This document shows, piece by piece, positions 1 to 11,004 of a DNA stretch of 64,000 nt (positions are counted from its first letter, which is position 1; each line of letters begins with the position of its first letter). The position numbers and the translations under genes are program-made. The stretch is taken from the NCBI GenBank assembly GCA_021397845.1, contig CM038046.1, forward strand, positions 2,151,001 to 2,215,000. Reading direction: 5' to 3'. The stretch is from Areca catechu (Eukaryota; Streptophyta; Magnoliopsida; Arecales; Arecaceae). The notes beneath the pieces were generated by a model, which saw only the letters and a list, made by a program, of their open reading frames with translations, had not been told where the DNA came from and ran no database searches.

Positions 1-455
1 CAAGGTATTACACTCCCAACCGACCGTCTGCGCCACTCGAAAGAAGAAATCGTCTCGAAATATTCAAATCTAGGGGGCGGCTGCCCTTTGATCGAGGCTT
101 TGCCAAATTTTCCAAAGTGGAGCGACCAGGAGGGAGGTCAGAGCCAGCAACATAAACTCCTTATCACGGATAAGAAAGGTACTTGTGCGCATGACACGAA
201 GCACTGCTAGACGTTACTACCCTCCAGCTCGAGCTCTCCTCTACCGCTACTATCCTCGCTCTGCTCTCTCTCTTTCAAACCAAATCTCCTCCTCCAAGTG
301 TGGAGTCCGAGCAAAGAGACCCACAGGGAAGGATCTGTTATCCTAGATCATCGCTGATTTGATCGTCGAAATTGTCCCGTCGAGATCCCCTGCCCGGGTC
401 TTCTCTGTTTTGCAGATCCGGACACGTGAGTTGGCTACCGAGCGACGAGACCGGT
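1..455 (+). mobile_element. Decayed LTR fragment, Tat-like family
   Basis: This stretch aligns by eye, with many substitutions, to the last third of the solo LTR at 16619-19564. Matching landmarks are the GGCGGC block near 75, the Gly/Ser-like AAGAAG start near 45, and the block GGATCTGTT...GATCATCGCTGATTTGATCGTC around 330-370, which matches the block around 19338-19375. The end near 440-455 fades out before the expected CA terminus. It is the oldest-looking copy of this family in the window. No coding capacity is visible. Confidence 0.7.
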
Positions 456-942
456 ATTTGAAGTCATCCCCAAGCTATAGGCCACGATGATATAAGTGGC
501 AATACTTGGTAAGATTATACTTTTTAAAAAATCAGAAAAGATTTTGTACCAAACGAGAGTAGCAATTTATCGATTAACCTAAAAAGGGTATAATTTTATT
601 TTTATATATAAAAAAAAAACTTCTATCAATACAGTTATGTATAATTTTTTTTATAAATTATAAATTTTTATTATTAAAAAAATTATGTGAACGGAAGATA
701 AAAAGAATTTTTATAAATTATTTCAGTATTTTGCTTCACTGTTTATGAATAGTATTTATTTTTTTATTTGTTATTGAAAATTATATTTTAATCATTGATT
801 TCCTAGATCGTTCCTATTTTTATAATTTTCTCTGATCGCTGCCGACAAGACGGCGAAAGCATCTTGCCTCTAGCAATTATTATATTTTTATTGATAAGTC
901 AACAATTATGTTCTTTAAAAAAAAATAATTGCAATCACATTA

Positions 943-964
943 AGAGAGAGAGAGAGAGAGAGAG
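943..964. repeat. (GA)n microsatellite
   Basis: About ten uninterrupted GA dinucleotides, read directly. Confidence 0.95.
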
Positions 965-2139
965 GTGTGGTGGCAGCCCAGACGTTGAACCTCGGACGCT
1001 AAGGACAAAAATCATGCTTGTCTTGAAATGTCAATAATCAAAGCTACCTTTCATCGATTCATGTATATGATTAATAAAATATCGTTTTCGCTTCTGGATT
1101 TATTATGAATATCTTTTCCAACATAATAATGCTGTAATTTTGGATACTGTTGTGTTGAATTCAATTCTGTACGCTTGTATCGTGGTGGGCACGGCGCATT
1201 AACACTCTTATCCTCTTTTTTTTCCGGTCGAACACTGGTGGTGCATCAGAGTATATGGATTATTGCTGGAGTATTTATTCGTTCATTGATGTTGTACGAA
1301 CGCTTGCCATCCAAGACATTTGATGGCTGCTATAAGAGAAAAATGTGACAAGAATTAGTATATTTAATTCGCCTACCGTTTTTTTTTTTCCTTTTTTTTT
1401 TTCCAGCAGTTCATTGATGCGCTCGTATTGTTTATACTTGTGCTTTGAGGAAAGCATCAAGAAAAAGCAAGCACGATAGAGAATGAACCATCAGCTATGC
1501 TGCTGTCCTGTTACTTGTAAGCAGCATCAGGACCTCCTCAAAATTATACTTATGCTAATTATCAATGATGCGTTTCTTTTTATCATTAAAAAAAAAAAAA
1601 AACTGTATCATGGATTGGTAATTAAAGGGCATTTATTTTTTAAATCTATATGATTTATTTGGTATGAAAATCATATAACAATGTGAGTCAACAATCTTTG
1701 CATGATAGGTGGCATGATATGTCAATTATACGAGACAGCTAAGAATCTTTATTGCATATCAACGTCCAAGTTGTATTTCTTTTTCTTGTCTACTTTTTTG
1801 TTAAATTGAAAGTTATTCAAGAGGGAAAAAAAAACATGAATAATGTATTCTAGCCAGGGGCATATAATAAAATTGGACGAAAAAAAAACTAAAATTATAA
1901 TGTCATCCTTTCAAATTTAGGTAATTTTTGCATATCCTTTAATCTTTTTTTCTTTTTTTTTCAAAGTGTCCTTTTGAATTTCTACAGTATTCTGAAGTGT
2001 TATTCGAGTTATTAAACTTCTCCAATTTATTAATGGAGCTCCAAAATATGACCATTACGAATCACCAATGAAATCAACCCTCATGCATAATTCTATTCGA
2101 TCACCAGCCTATCGAGGATGGCCGACATACATATCGTCA

Positions 2140-2164
2140 CCCCCCCCCCCCCCCCCCCCCCCCC
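2140..2164. repeat. Poly-C homopolymer (about 25 C)
   Basis: An unbroken run of about 25 cytosines, followed after a short CAACCACC spacer by a poly-A run at about 2176-2186. Long C homopolymers are rare in plant DNA. The length may be affected by sequencing error. Confidence 0.9.
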
Positions 2165-3334
2165 AACCACCCCAAAAAAAAAAAACAGCTTACATATTAA
2201 GCACGTTGCATTATAGCCTCATGACCGGTGATGGGCGCCACCGCTGATTACGATGCGCGACGAATGGACGGTGATAAAAATCATGTATGGATGAGTGATA
2301 TGATGGTGGACGGAATCGTCCTTGTCGAAATTTTTTTTAAAAAATAATATTAAAAAAATTATAGAAATAAATATTTTTATATATATTTATGAAAATAGAT
2401 ATTTTTCTGTCTACATCACAGAAAAATCTATTTTTTAATCGAAGGGATGCTGGTGGAAGTGCAATCGTCTTTCCAAAAGATGTTTTCAATCTACGCTGGC
2501 ATTCTTTAAACCAGAAAGTAAATTTTTCTATCGTTCTGGCAAAAAAATACTTACTTTGTTAAATATATAAAAAAATAATTATTTTTATAATTTTTTTATA
2601 TTATTATTTTAAAAAAATTTTCCTCGTCGACCCATGCATTGCACCTGGAGCTTAGCCATCATCTTCCCCCTTTATCGAGAAACATCAAATGACAACTAGA
2701 TTAGCTTGAGGTGACGACTCCCGAAAACAGCAAGGCCCACGTTGGACACCAGAGGATGTCGCAAGCGGACGCATCGTGCAACCAAAAAGGATCGCTGGGG
2801 AAAGCCCCACTCCATCCGAAAATACTCGATTCACGGTGCACGTTATGCTCTTCCTTGCAATATTAAATGACCACGTTATCCGAACATCATTCTATACCGG
2901 TTGGACCGGATACCATTCCAATACCTCACTATCCAAATTTCATGATAATTCTTGAATTTAACCGTATCATCTATAAAATTATTTTTTAAACCTGACAAGT
3001 TGGTACGAAATCTAAAATCCATTTTTTACTTAGACTACCATGCGGGTGATATATAATTCTTCTTTAACTGTCCAGCCCGTATATACCATGTATCATGCTG
3101 AAATTTGAAAATATATAAAAATTATTCATCCTCGTTATGGATGATGTGAACGCTATGCGCAATATTACAGAATTCTCCGGTGCAAAAATCACACCATAAA
3201 GGATCCGAGCTCTCTTCAATCTCCCACCATGGGAACGTAGGATGGGTGCCCCCCGTCATCCAAGTTCTGCTCGGATTTTGCATCGGTCAAAGCACGATGG
3301 TTTGGCTATAGATGGAATGGCTGGAATATACTTG

Positions 3335-3366
3335 GATTAAAATAAAATAAAATAAAATAAAATAAA
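3335..3366. repeat. (AAAAT)n microsatellite
   Basis: Six tandem AAAAT units followed by a purine-rich AGAAGAAG stretch. Confidence 0.9.
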
Positions 3367-3524
3367 AGAAGAAGAAAAAGTAAAGAATTATGTTTTATTT
3401 TTTTTTGATAAAAAAAAATGAAGGATAAATCTCGATGTAGCTATTCCATAGGTTCCTATCCCGTCAGGTAATATTTGATACGAGATGCTCAGATTCTACG
3501 ATCTGATGAGTACGTCAACCTGAT

Positions 3525-3690
3525 ATCACTAAGATATCGACTAATAGAACAGGGACAAAGAGAGAGACACTGACACTACTAAGATGCCAACTAGTAGAAC
3601 GAGGACAAAAAGGAAGACCCTGACCTCTCATTCACATCAACTGTCGCCAGCTAGTAGAACTGGGATATTAGAAAAATCCTGGATTTAATT
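3525..3690. repeat. Three degenerate ~50-60 bp tandem units
   Basis: Three successive units share the motif ACTAGTAGAAC (first copy ACTAATAGAAC) followed by a GGGAC-like word and CCTGAC or a similar end, at about 3541, 3590 and 3650. The units have diverged and no coding frame runs through them. They directly precede the longer minisatellite at 3715. Confidence 0.6.
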
Positions 3691-3714
3691 AAGTCATCTG
3701 CAGGATCATGTTTT

Positions 3715-4340
3715 GAACCTATGACCGCCAAGGTCCTGCCACCGTATCCAGCCACCGGTCCGGCTACTAGTGTCATGCCACCGATCTGATCGTCAGTCTG
3801 GCCGGTAGGATCCTACCACAGGTTCAGCCGCTAGGGTCCTGTCACCGATCAAATCGCTAATTCAGTTACTAGGGTCCTGCCACCAGTCCAACTGACAGGT
3901 CCTGCCACCTGTCCGGCCTCTAGGGTCCTGCCACCAGCCTGATCACCGGTCTGCCCGGTAGGGTCTTGCCACAGGTTCGACTGCTAGGATCCTGTCACCG
4001 GTCAAACCGCCGGTTCGATTGCCAGGGTCCTGCCACCGGTTCGCCCGCTAGGGTCTTGCACTGGTCTGATCATCGATCTGGCCGGTAGGGTCCTGCCACA
4101 GGGTCCTGTCACCGGTCAAATCACTGATCTGGTCGCCAGGATCCTGCCACCGGTCCAGCTGCTAGGATCCTGCTACCAGTCCAGCTGCTAAGATTCCGCC
4201 ATCGATCTGATCGCTGGTCCGGACATCAGGATCTTGTCACCGATCCGATCGCTAGGATCCTGTCATCGATCTAACCATCAGTCTGGCTACCAGGATCCTG
4301 TCACCGGTCCAATCTATAAGATCCTGCAATCGGTTTGAAT
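3715..4340. repeat. GC-rich minisatellite, unit ~26-30 bp
   Basis: About 20 imperfect copies of a unit built around AGGGTCCTGCCACCGGTC, alternating with words such as CGATCTGATC and GTTCGGCCGCT. Copy-to-copy identity is low and units vary in length. The array ends abruptly in AT-rich sequence near 4335. It is not related to the 117-bp repeats elsewhere in the window as far as I can see. Confidence 0.85.
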
Positions 4341-4992
4341 TTTTTTAAGTTTTTATGTAAATTTTTTTATTTGCTCCTGGTAACTTGTACCTTTAGATCA
4401 ATTTTTTTAAAAATTTTATAAAACATTACAGGTTGAACCTGCGCCTCCAACCGATTTTTTTTTTTGTTATTATTGTTGTTGTTCCACGTGAATAGCGCTG
4501 GAAATGGGCCGGCCCAAAGTCCATTGGATCGGCCCAAAGACTATATTTTAAAAAATTTTGGACCGAATCCGGGCATTCCTTTGGTCCAAAAATTAAATGG
4601 ACTATATTTTACAGTCTCAAGACTAGTTCAATATACTTAAAATTTGGTCCAAAATTTGAACTGATTTAGATTGATCCAAAATTTATTGAGCTGGTCCAGT
4701 TTAATTCCAGACAATATATTTTTGGACCGATTTATTTTCAGTTCTACACGTGAACCTACATAATTTATTTTTTATATATATTTTATGAAAAGGGGCAGGC
4801 TTAATTTACACCCTCAGTTAATTTCTCTTTTAACTCTATGAGCAGGTGGAATCTGTGCTTTCAGTCTAAATATTTTAAAAAATTGTTTAAGAAGGCACAT
4901 GTGCGTGCGTTTCTGGTGTCTCCGGTGAGATCGTACCGTGCGAAGTCTCCCCCCATCCCCACGCATGACTGCACGCAGTGGCCGTACTCACC
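4341..4992. other. AT-rich spacer, left flank of the Tekay element
   Basis: Low-complexity AT-rich sequence. The words GGCCCAAAG and TTGGACC recur around 4500-4740, suggesting a short decayed repeat. The bases just before 4993 continue, after removal of the retroelement, into 13871, so this is the left side of the old target site. Confidence 0.5.
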
Positions 4993-4997
4993 TAAGT
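4993..4997. repeat. Target-site duplication, left copy (TAAGT)
   Basis: TAAGT directly precedes the TG at 4998 and is identical to 13866-13870 directly after the final CA. A perfect 5-bp duplication is the usual footprint of Ty3/gypsy integrase. Confidence 0.95.
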
Positions 4998-6972
4998 TGT
5001 CACGTCCCGAATTTAATACCGAAAACAGCTACGTGACCGACCGTATAAATCCTAAATTTTATCCTAGAAATTATGCAAGACCTAGATACACAACAATTCA
5101 AATATATCCAAAGTAAATTAATATTGTATAAACAAATCATTAACAATGTATAGTTCATAATTTAACTCGATGATCATAAATTGGTCTACTGACTCACAAA
5201 CGTCAGTAACCGGACTAACTAACTATTTATCTCAACAAACAGGATGCTCCGTCTCACGCCCAGCCCAGATCCTCTTTAAGTTTCCTGAGTCTCTGAAAGA
5301 AAACAGATGGTAGGGAGTGAGCTACATAGCCCAGTAAGGGTTCCAAAATAATCACCAATAATAATTTACATATATATGAAAGCAGTAAACATTACCATAA
5401 CATATGACGAAAACAACAATTCCGATTTCATGTTTAACAAAACTTTGGAAACTTTATTTTTTTCTTCTTATAGAATTTCCAATTATTTAACCATTATCTT
5501 TAGGGTTCTGGACTAACCACGGTCACACTCCAGCCTGTGACTGGCACACTATTGTCACACTCCAGCCTGTGACGGGCACACTGTTGTCACACTCCAGCCT
5601 GTGACGGGCACACAAATTGTCACACTCCAGCCTGTGACGGGCACACTGAGAAACCACGGTACCGCCGTGGCATGGCTAGTCCAAACACCAGTTCACTTAA
5701 CACTTTATCATATCTTTTCACATAATCGGATCATGTCACTTCCCAGCGATCGCTATTACGATCAAACACATTTCAAGATCACTTGGCAAATACAAACAAT
5801 ACTAACAACAAACTCGATCCGTAACTCGGAAATCAAATCATGCTATCCGAAAATTACTATGCATGAAAAATATTTAATTATGCTCGAATCAAATCAGGTT
5901 ATGTAAAATATATTAATAAATACGGTGATTAAGTTAGAAGTCCTTACCAATCAGCTATCCACACTTGTACTAATCCGAACCCGAAATCGGCGCGACGTCT
6001 TCCCGCTCAGAAGACTGATTCTCTACATAGATAAATAATTTTAATTAAACTAAATTCTCAATTTTTCACGAATCTTGAAAACAATCGCTGATTTTCTCTC
6101 TCTTCCTTCTCTCTCATCCTTCACTCTCATCATTCTCTCTCCTCTTTCTCTCTCCTCTCCCTCCCTCTTTCTCTCTCCTCCTTCTCTCTCCTCTTTCTCT
6201 CTCCTCCTTCTCTCTCCTCTTATCATATTCATATTTTTATTTTTTTAACTAATAATTTTTTTTTTCTTTCTGGCCGTACATAACCCCTTTTTTTTTCTTT
6301 CTTTCTTTCTTTTCTTTTCTTTTCTTTTCTTTTCTTTTTTTTTCTTTCTTCTTTCTTTCTTCCTCTTCTTTTCTTCTCCCGAACCACCCCTGCTTCCACC
6401 CTTATCCAACCAACCCCCCTCTCCCCCGGTTGCCGACACCGGCCACGGAACGTTCACCGGAAGGAGGGTTCGACAGATCGGATGCGAACCGAAGGGAGGT
6501 CGGCGGCGCGGCCATCGTCGACGAATGGCCCAAGCAAAACCGGTAATCCAAGAAGAAACCCCATCAAATTTTCCTAAAAAAAATTGAAATAAAACTAATT
6601 AAGCTTACCAGTGCATGAAGGAACTCTCCGTCGCCCGTCGGAGAGGAAGAACGATGGCTTGGAAGGGGTTTGAAGATTCGATTGGGTGAAGAATGATTTA
6701 AAGAAACTCTCGACAGCTTTTCCTCGCCGTTTGGGAAGCAACCACCGTCGGATCGAAGTTCCATACCATCCCGGACTCGTCGTCGACTTCTCCCCTCCCT
6801 TCCACGACTCTTTCCCCGACTTCTCCGGCGAAGACTCCGGTTGGAAGAACCCCGTTCAACTCCGCCTCTTCTTCCCCTGTTCCGGCCTTCATCCAATTTT
6901 TTTTTTTCTCAGTCTGGGTTGAAGTCGGCTGGGTCTGCCGACTTCAGCCCAGGCCCAGGCCCAGTGTTTACA
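4998..6972 (-). repeat. 3' LTR of the Tekay-like element (1975 bp)
   Basis: Starts TG and ends CA, and matches 11895-13865 over its whole length. It contains four copies of a ~32-bp unit (5519-5648), a CT-rich tract (6090-6230) and a TTTTC microsatellite (about 6300-6350). The first ~93 bp differ from the other LTR at 17 sites, all transitions, whereas the remaining ~1.88 kb shows only about twenty substitutions plus microsatellite length changes. Confidence 0.95.
5519..5648. repeat. Four tandem hairpin units in the 3' LTR
   Basis: Each ~32-bp unit contains GTCACA, an 8-base loop (CTCCAGCC) and TGTGAC, a perfect 6-bp inverted repeat, followed by GGGCACAC. Four copies lie here against three at 12418-12511 in the partner LTR, so the array changed by one unit after or during the last replication cycle. 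A further palindromic word, CCACGG...CCGTGG, follows directly. Confidence 0.9.
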
Positions 6973-6982
6973 TTCTCCCCCC
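6973..6982 (-). other. Polypurine tract of the Tekay-like element
   Basis: On the minus strand this reads GGGGGGAGAA and abuts the start of the 3' LTR. It is the expected second-strand primer site. Confidence 0.9.
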
Positions 6983-7008
6983 GTTAAAATAAATTTCGTC
7001 CTCGAAAT

Positions 7009-10000
7009 TTACAGACCTGGTATTTCGAAAAGCTGTGGATATTTTATTCGCACCTCTGCTTCTAGTTCCCATGTAGCTTCTCTTTCACCGTGATTGCTCC
7101 ATTGCACCTTCACATAGGGTATGATTCGGTGTCTCAATTCTTGTTCCTTACTGTCAACAATTCGTAAAGGCACCTCCTCATAGGTCAAATCCTCCTGAAG
7201 TTGCAATGGCTCATAATCTATTGCATGATTAGGATCAGGAATGTATTTTCGTAACATAGATATGTGAAACACATTGTGCACTCCAGATATAACTGGTGGC
7301 AGAGCTAATCGGTAGGCCACCTCACCAACCTTATCCAAAATCTCAAATGGTCCCACAAATCTCGGGCTCAACTTTTCTCGTACACCAAATCTCATCACAC
7401 CCTTTGTGGGAGATACTTTCAAAAAGACATGATCACCAACATTGAATTCCAGCTCTCTTCGTCTCTTATCAGCATAACTTTTCTGTCGGCTCTGAGCAGT
7501 ACGCAAACGTTCTCTGATCCTTTGTACTTTCTCCACTGTTTGTTGTACTATTTCTGGACCCAACAATTTCCTTTCTCCCACATCATCCCAGCAGATAGGA
7601 GATCTACACTTCCTACCATATAAGGCCTCAAAAGGCGCCATTTGAATGCTAGCTTGAAAACTGTTATTGTAAGCAAATTCTATTAACGATAGATGACAGT
7701 CCCAAGCACCACCCAAGTCCATAACACAAGCTCTCAACATATCTTCCAGAATCTGGATGGTTCGCTCAGACTGTCCATCAGTTTGGGGATGAAAAGCTGT
7801 ACTAAAACTTAATTTGGTCCCCAATGCTTTATGAAGACTCTTCCAAAATTGTGAAACAAACCTACTGTCTCGATCCGATACTATAGAAATTGGAATCCCA
7901 TGTAGTTTCACAATTTGTTCAATATACAAATTTGCTAATTTTTCCAGAGAGAGTCCGATACGAAAAGATAAGAAATGAGTTGACTTCGTTAGTCGATCCA
8001 CAATCACCCACATCGCATTATTTTCTTTAGGAGTTTTGGGTAGCCCTGTCACAAAGTCCATGGTGATGTGCTCCCATTTCCACTGAGGAATCGCAAGAGA
8101 CTGCAACGGTCCAGCAGGTCTTTGATGCTCAGCTTTTACCTGTTGACACACCAAACATTGAGCCACATACTGAGCTATATCCTTCTTCATACCAGACCAC
8201 CAAAAGTTTTCACGTAGATCTCGATACATTTTTGTACTACCCGGATGCATCGTATATACTGAACTATGTGCTTCTTCCATAATTTCATTCTTTAATTCTG
8301 GAAGTTTAGGAACACATAATCTGTTACCAAATCTCAAGGTACCATCCTCATATATAGTAAATTTTGATTGTACACCAGACTCAACTGTCTCTTTAATTTT
8401 CTGAAGCTCTAAATCTTCCTTCTGAGCTGATTTAATTTTGTCAATCAGGATAGGTTGTACCATAATATTTGCTAATTGCATCTCAGAATTATGAATTCGT
8501 ACCTCTATCCCTGATCTTTCCAGATCCATTAAGATGTGCTTTTGATTAGTAATTAAGGTTGCCAACTTACTCGGGATTTTCCTACTCAGGGCATCTGCTA
8601 CAACATTTGCCTTTCCTGGATGGTAGCTGATAGTCAGATCATAATCCTTTAATAGTTCCAGCCATCTTCTCTGTCTCAAATTCAATTCCTTCTGAGTAAA
8701 TATATATTTTAAACTTTTATGATCTGTAAAGATTTCACAACGACTACCATACAGGTAATGTCTCCATATCTTTAAAGCAAATACTACAGCTGCTAACTCT
8801 AAGTCATGAGTGGGATAATTTGACTCATATGATTTCAGCTGTCTAGAAGCATAGGCTATCACTTTTCCATTTTGCATTAGCACACAACCGAGACCCTTTC
8901 GGGATGCATCACTATATATGCAAAACTCCCCTGTCTCTGCAGGAACAGTCAATACTGGGGCAATGATTAACCGTTTCTTCAATTCTTGAAAACTATGCTC
9001 ACAATCATCTGTCCATTCAAATTTTGTTCGTTTCTGAGTCAGGCGAGTTAAGGGTATAGTAATAAGAGAAAATCCTTCAACAAACCTTCGATAATATCCT
9101 GCCATTCCCAGAAAACTACGAACTTCGGACACATTAGTGGGTCTCTCCCACTCTACCACTGCTTCCACTTTCTTTGGATCCACAGAAATACCATCCTTTG
9201 ATATAACATGGCCAAGGAAAGAAATTCTGTCCAACCAAAAGTCACATTTTTTTAGCTTGGCAAATAATTTCTTCTCCTTGAGTATTTGTAATACTATCTT
9301 TAAGTGCTCCTCATGTGCTTGTAGACTTTTTGAATATATCAGTATATCATCAATGAATACTACTACAAATTGATCCAGATATGGTCTAAACACTCGGTTC
9401 ATGAGATCCATGAAAACTGCAGGTGCATTTGTCAGACCAAAAGGTAAAACCAAAAATTCATAGTGTCCATATCTAGTTCTAAAAGCTGTCTTTGGTACAT
9501 CCTCTGTCTTAATCTTCAATTGATGATAACCAGAACGAAGATCAATTTTTGAGAATACTTGTGCCCCCTGTAATTGATCAAATAGATCATCAATCCTTGG
9601 TAAAGGATATTTGTTCCTTATAGTCACTTTGTTCAATTCTCGATAATCAATACAAAGCCGAAAACTTCCATCTTTCTTCTTTACAAATAAGACTGGAGCA
9701 CCCCAGGGAGACACGCTAGGTCTGATAAATCTTTTATCCAACAGTTCTTGCAATTGCTCCTTAAGTTCTTTTAATTCTGCCGGAGCCATTCTATAAGGAG
9801 CTTTGGAGATGGCACCTGTACTTGGTATAAGATCGATAGAGAACTCAATCTCTCTATCAGGAGGTAATCCTGGCAGATCATCGGGAAAGACCTCCGGAAA
9901 TTCTTTCACAACAGGTATGTCTTCCAACTTAAGATCCTGCTGTCGAGTATTTATCACCGTTGCCATAAATCCTTCACAACCTTGTCTAAGGAGTCGCTTG

Positions 10001-11004
10001 GCAACAAAAGCCGAAATTACCCTCCTCATAAGGGTTAACTTGTTACCCTTAAAACAGAACTCTGACTGATCAGGAATTTGAAATTTCATAATTTTCTCAA
10101 AACAGTTGATGGAAGCATGATTTACTGTCAGCCAATCCATTCCAAGGATTATATCGAAGTCTTTCATATCCATGACTAACAAATCGGCTTCCATTGTTCT
10201 ACCTTCGATATTCAATCTACATTTCTTGCAGATTTGATTAACCACAAAAATATCTCCACTAGGAGTGGAAATACAGAGTTCAAATTCTAAAGATGTCGGG
10301 GTTAACTCATTATTCTCCCTAACCAATCTAACAGATACAAAAGAGTGAGTAGCGCCAGTATCAAAAAGAACATAAACATTACTGGAAAATAATTTGATCA
10401 TACCTGTCACTACAGAATTTGATACATTAGCATCCTGCTGGGTGAGTGAATAAACCCGTCCCTGAGTTACTGTTTTCTGTTGCCCTTCTAATTGCTGTTT
10501 TCCACAAGGTAACTGATGCTGTGACCCCTGACCAGATGGACATACAACTGCCTTATGTCCCGGTTTACCACAGTTATGGCACTTCCACTCATCTGGCCAC
10601 GTACAATCCCGCTTATAATGAGAACCACCACACTTAAAGCACTTGACATCATTCTTTGGTTGGGTCTTGTTATCTGAAGTAACATTGTCAAGCTTCATGG
10701 TTTTTGCATTGGTACCTTTATAGAATTGGCCTTGATTCCCTCTTGTTCCAGATCTCTTCTTTAATGCTTTTTCCCTTTCAGCTTGAGCCACATCCAATCC
10801 CCTTTCAATAATTAATGCTTTATTAACAACCTCTTTATAAGTTGGTAGCTCAAAAGCAATCACTTGATGCTGGATCCGACTTCTAAGTCCATTTTCAAAT
10901 TTCCTGGCCCGGATTCCTTCATCAGCTAAGAGTGATGGAGCGTATTTCGACAATTTCTCAAACTTTGAGGCATACTGAGAAACAGTTAAAGTACCCTGCT
11001 CCAA
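7009..11004 (-). CDS. Retrotransposon polyprotein: gag C-terminus, protease, RT, RNase H, integrase, chromodomain
   Basis: A 1331-residue open frame with no internal stop. Counting from 11004: zinc knuckles at about 122-134 (CX2CX3HX4C) and 142-155 (CX2CX4HX4C); aspartic protease FDTGATHSF near 214-222; reverse transcriptase about 365-600 with FIDDIL near 550-555; RNase H from about 690 with YSDAS; integrase with an H-H-C-C finger, then D-D-E residues in MDF, SDRDSRF and DGQSERT contexts; and a chromodomain-like tail (VKVQW...EATWE) in the last ~60 residues. Together these copy RNA to DNA and insert it, and the chromodomain is thought to steer insertion to heterochromatin. The start at 11004 is TTG and merely follows an in-frame TAA; the true gag-pol frame begins upstream in the disrupted part. 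Confidence 0.95.
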   Translation of the reverse strand: MEQGTLTVSQYASKFEKLSKYAPSLLADEGIRARKFENGLRSRIQHQVIAFELPTYKEVVNKALIIERGLDVAQAEREKALKKRSGTRGNQGQFYKGTNAKTMKLDNVTSDNKTQPKNDVKCFKCGGSHYKRDCTWPDEWKCHNCGKPGHKAVVCPSGQGSQHQLPCGKQQLEGQQKTVTQGRVYSLTQQDANVSNSVVTGMIKLFSSNVYVLFDTGATHSFVSVRLVRENNELTPTSLEFELCISTPSGDIFVVNQICKKCRLNIEGRTMEADLLVMDMKDFDIILGMDWLTVNHASINCFEKIMKFQIPDQSEFCFKGNKLTLMRRVISAFVAKRLLRQGCEGFMATVINTRQQDLKLEDIPVVKEFPEVFPDDLPGLPPDREIEFSIDLIPSTGAISKAPYRMAPAELKELKEQLQELLDKRFIRPSVSPWGAPVLFVKKKDGSFRLCIDYRELNKVTIRNKYPLPRIDDLFDQLQGAQVFSKIDLRSGYHQLKIKTEDVPKTAFRTRYGHYEFLVLPFGLTNAPAVFMDLMNRVFRPYLDQFVVVFIDDILIYSKSLQAHEEHLKIVLQILKEKKLFAKLKKCDFWLDRISFLGHVISKDGISVDPKKVEAVVEWERPTNVSEVRSFLGMAGYYRRFVEGFSLITIPLTRLTQKRTKFEWTDDCEHSFQELKKRLIIAPVLTVPAETGEFCIYSDASRKGLGCVLMQNGKVIAYASRQLKSYESNYPTHDLELAAVVFALKIWRHYLYGSRCEIFTDHKSLKYIFTQKELNLRQRRWLELLKDYDLTISYHPGKANVVADALSRKIPSKLATLITNQKHILMDLERSGIEVRIHNSEMQLANIMVQPILIDKIKSAQKEDLELQKIKETVESGVQSKFTIYEDGTLRFGNRLCVPKLPELKNEIMEEAHSSVYTMHPGSTKMYRDLRENFWWSGMKKDIAQYVAQCLVCQQVKAEHQRPAGPLQSLAIPQWKWEHITMDFVTGLPKTPKENNAMWVIVDRLTKSTHFLSFRIGLSLEKLANLYIEQIVKLHGIPISIVSDRDSRFVSQFWKSLHKALGTKLSFSTAFHPQTDGQSERTIQILEDMLRACVMDLGGAWDCHLSLIEFAYNNSFQASIQMAPFEALYGRKCRSPICWDDVGERKLLGPEIVQQTVEKVQRIRERLRTAQSRQKSYADKRRRELEFNVGDHVFLKVSPTKGVMRFGVREKLSPRFVGPFEILDKVGEVAYRLALPPVISGVHNVFHISMLRKYIPDPNHAIDYEPLQLQEDLTYEEVPLRIVDSKEQELRHRIIPYVKVQWSNHGEREATWELEAEVRIKYPQLFEIPGL

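Larger units (their letters stand above)
456..3524. other. AT-rich spacer without recognisable gene
   Basis: I see no ORF resembling a known protein on either strand. The stretch is AT-rich, with poly-A and poly-T runs and several simple repeats listed separately. Short open frames such as 1275-1460 are composed of Lys-rich low-complexity sequence and are not supported as genes. Confidence 0.6.

Noticed and set aside
6050..6896. Arg/Glu- and Lys-rich frames in the Tekay LTR (also 12940-13874)
   Set aside because: They derive from CT-rich and TTTTC simple repeats and recur in both LTRs as a non-coding feature.
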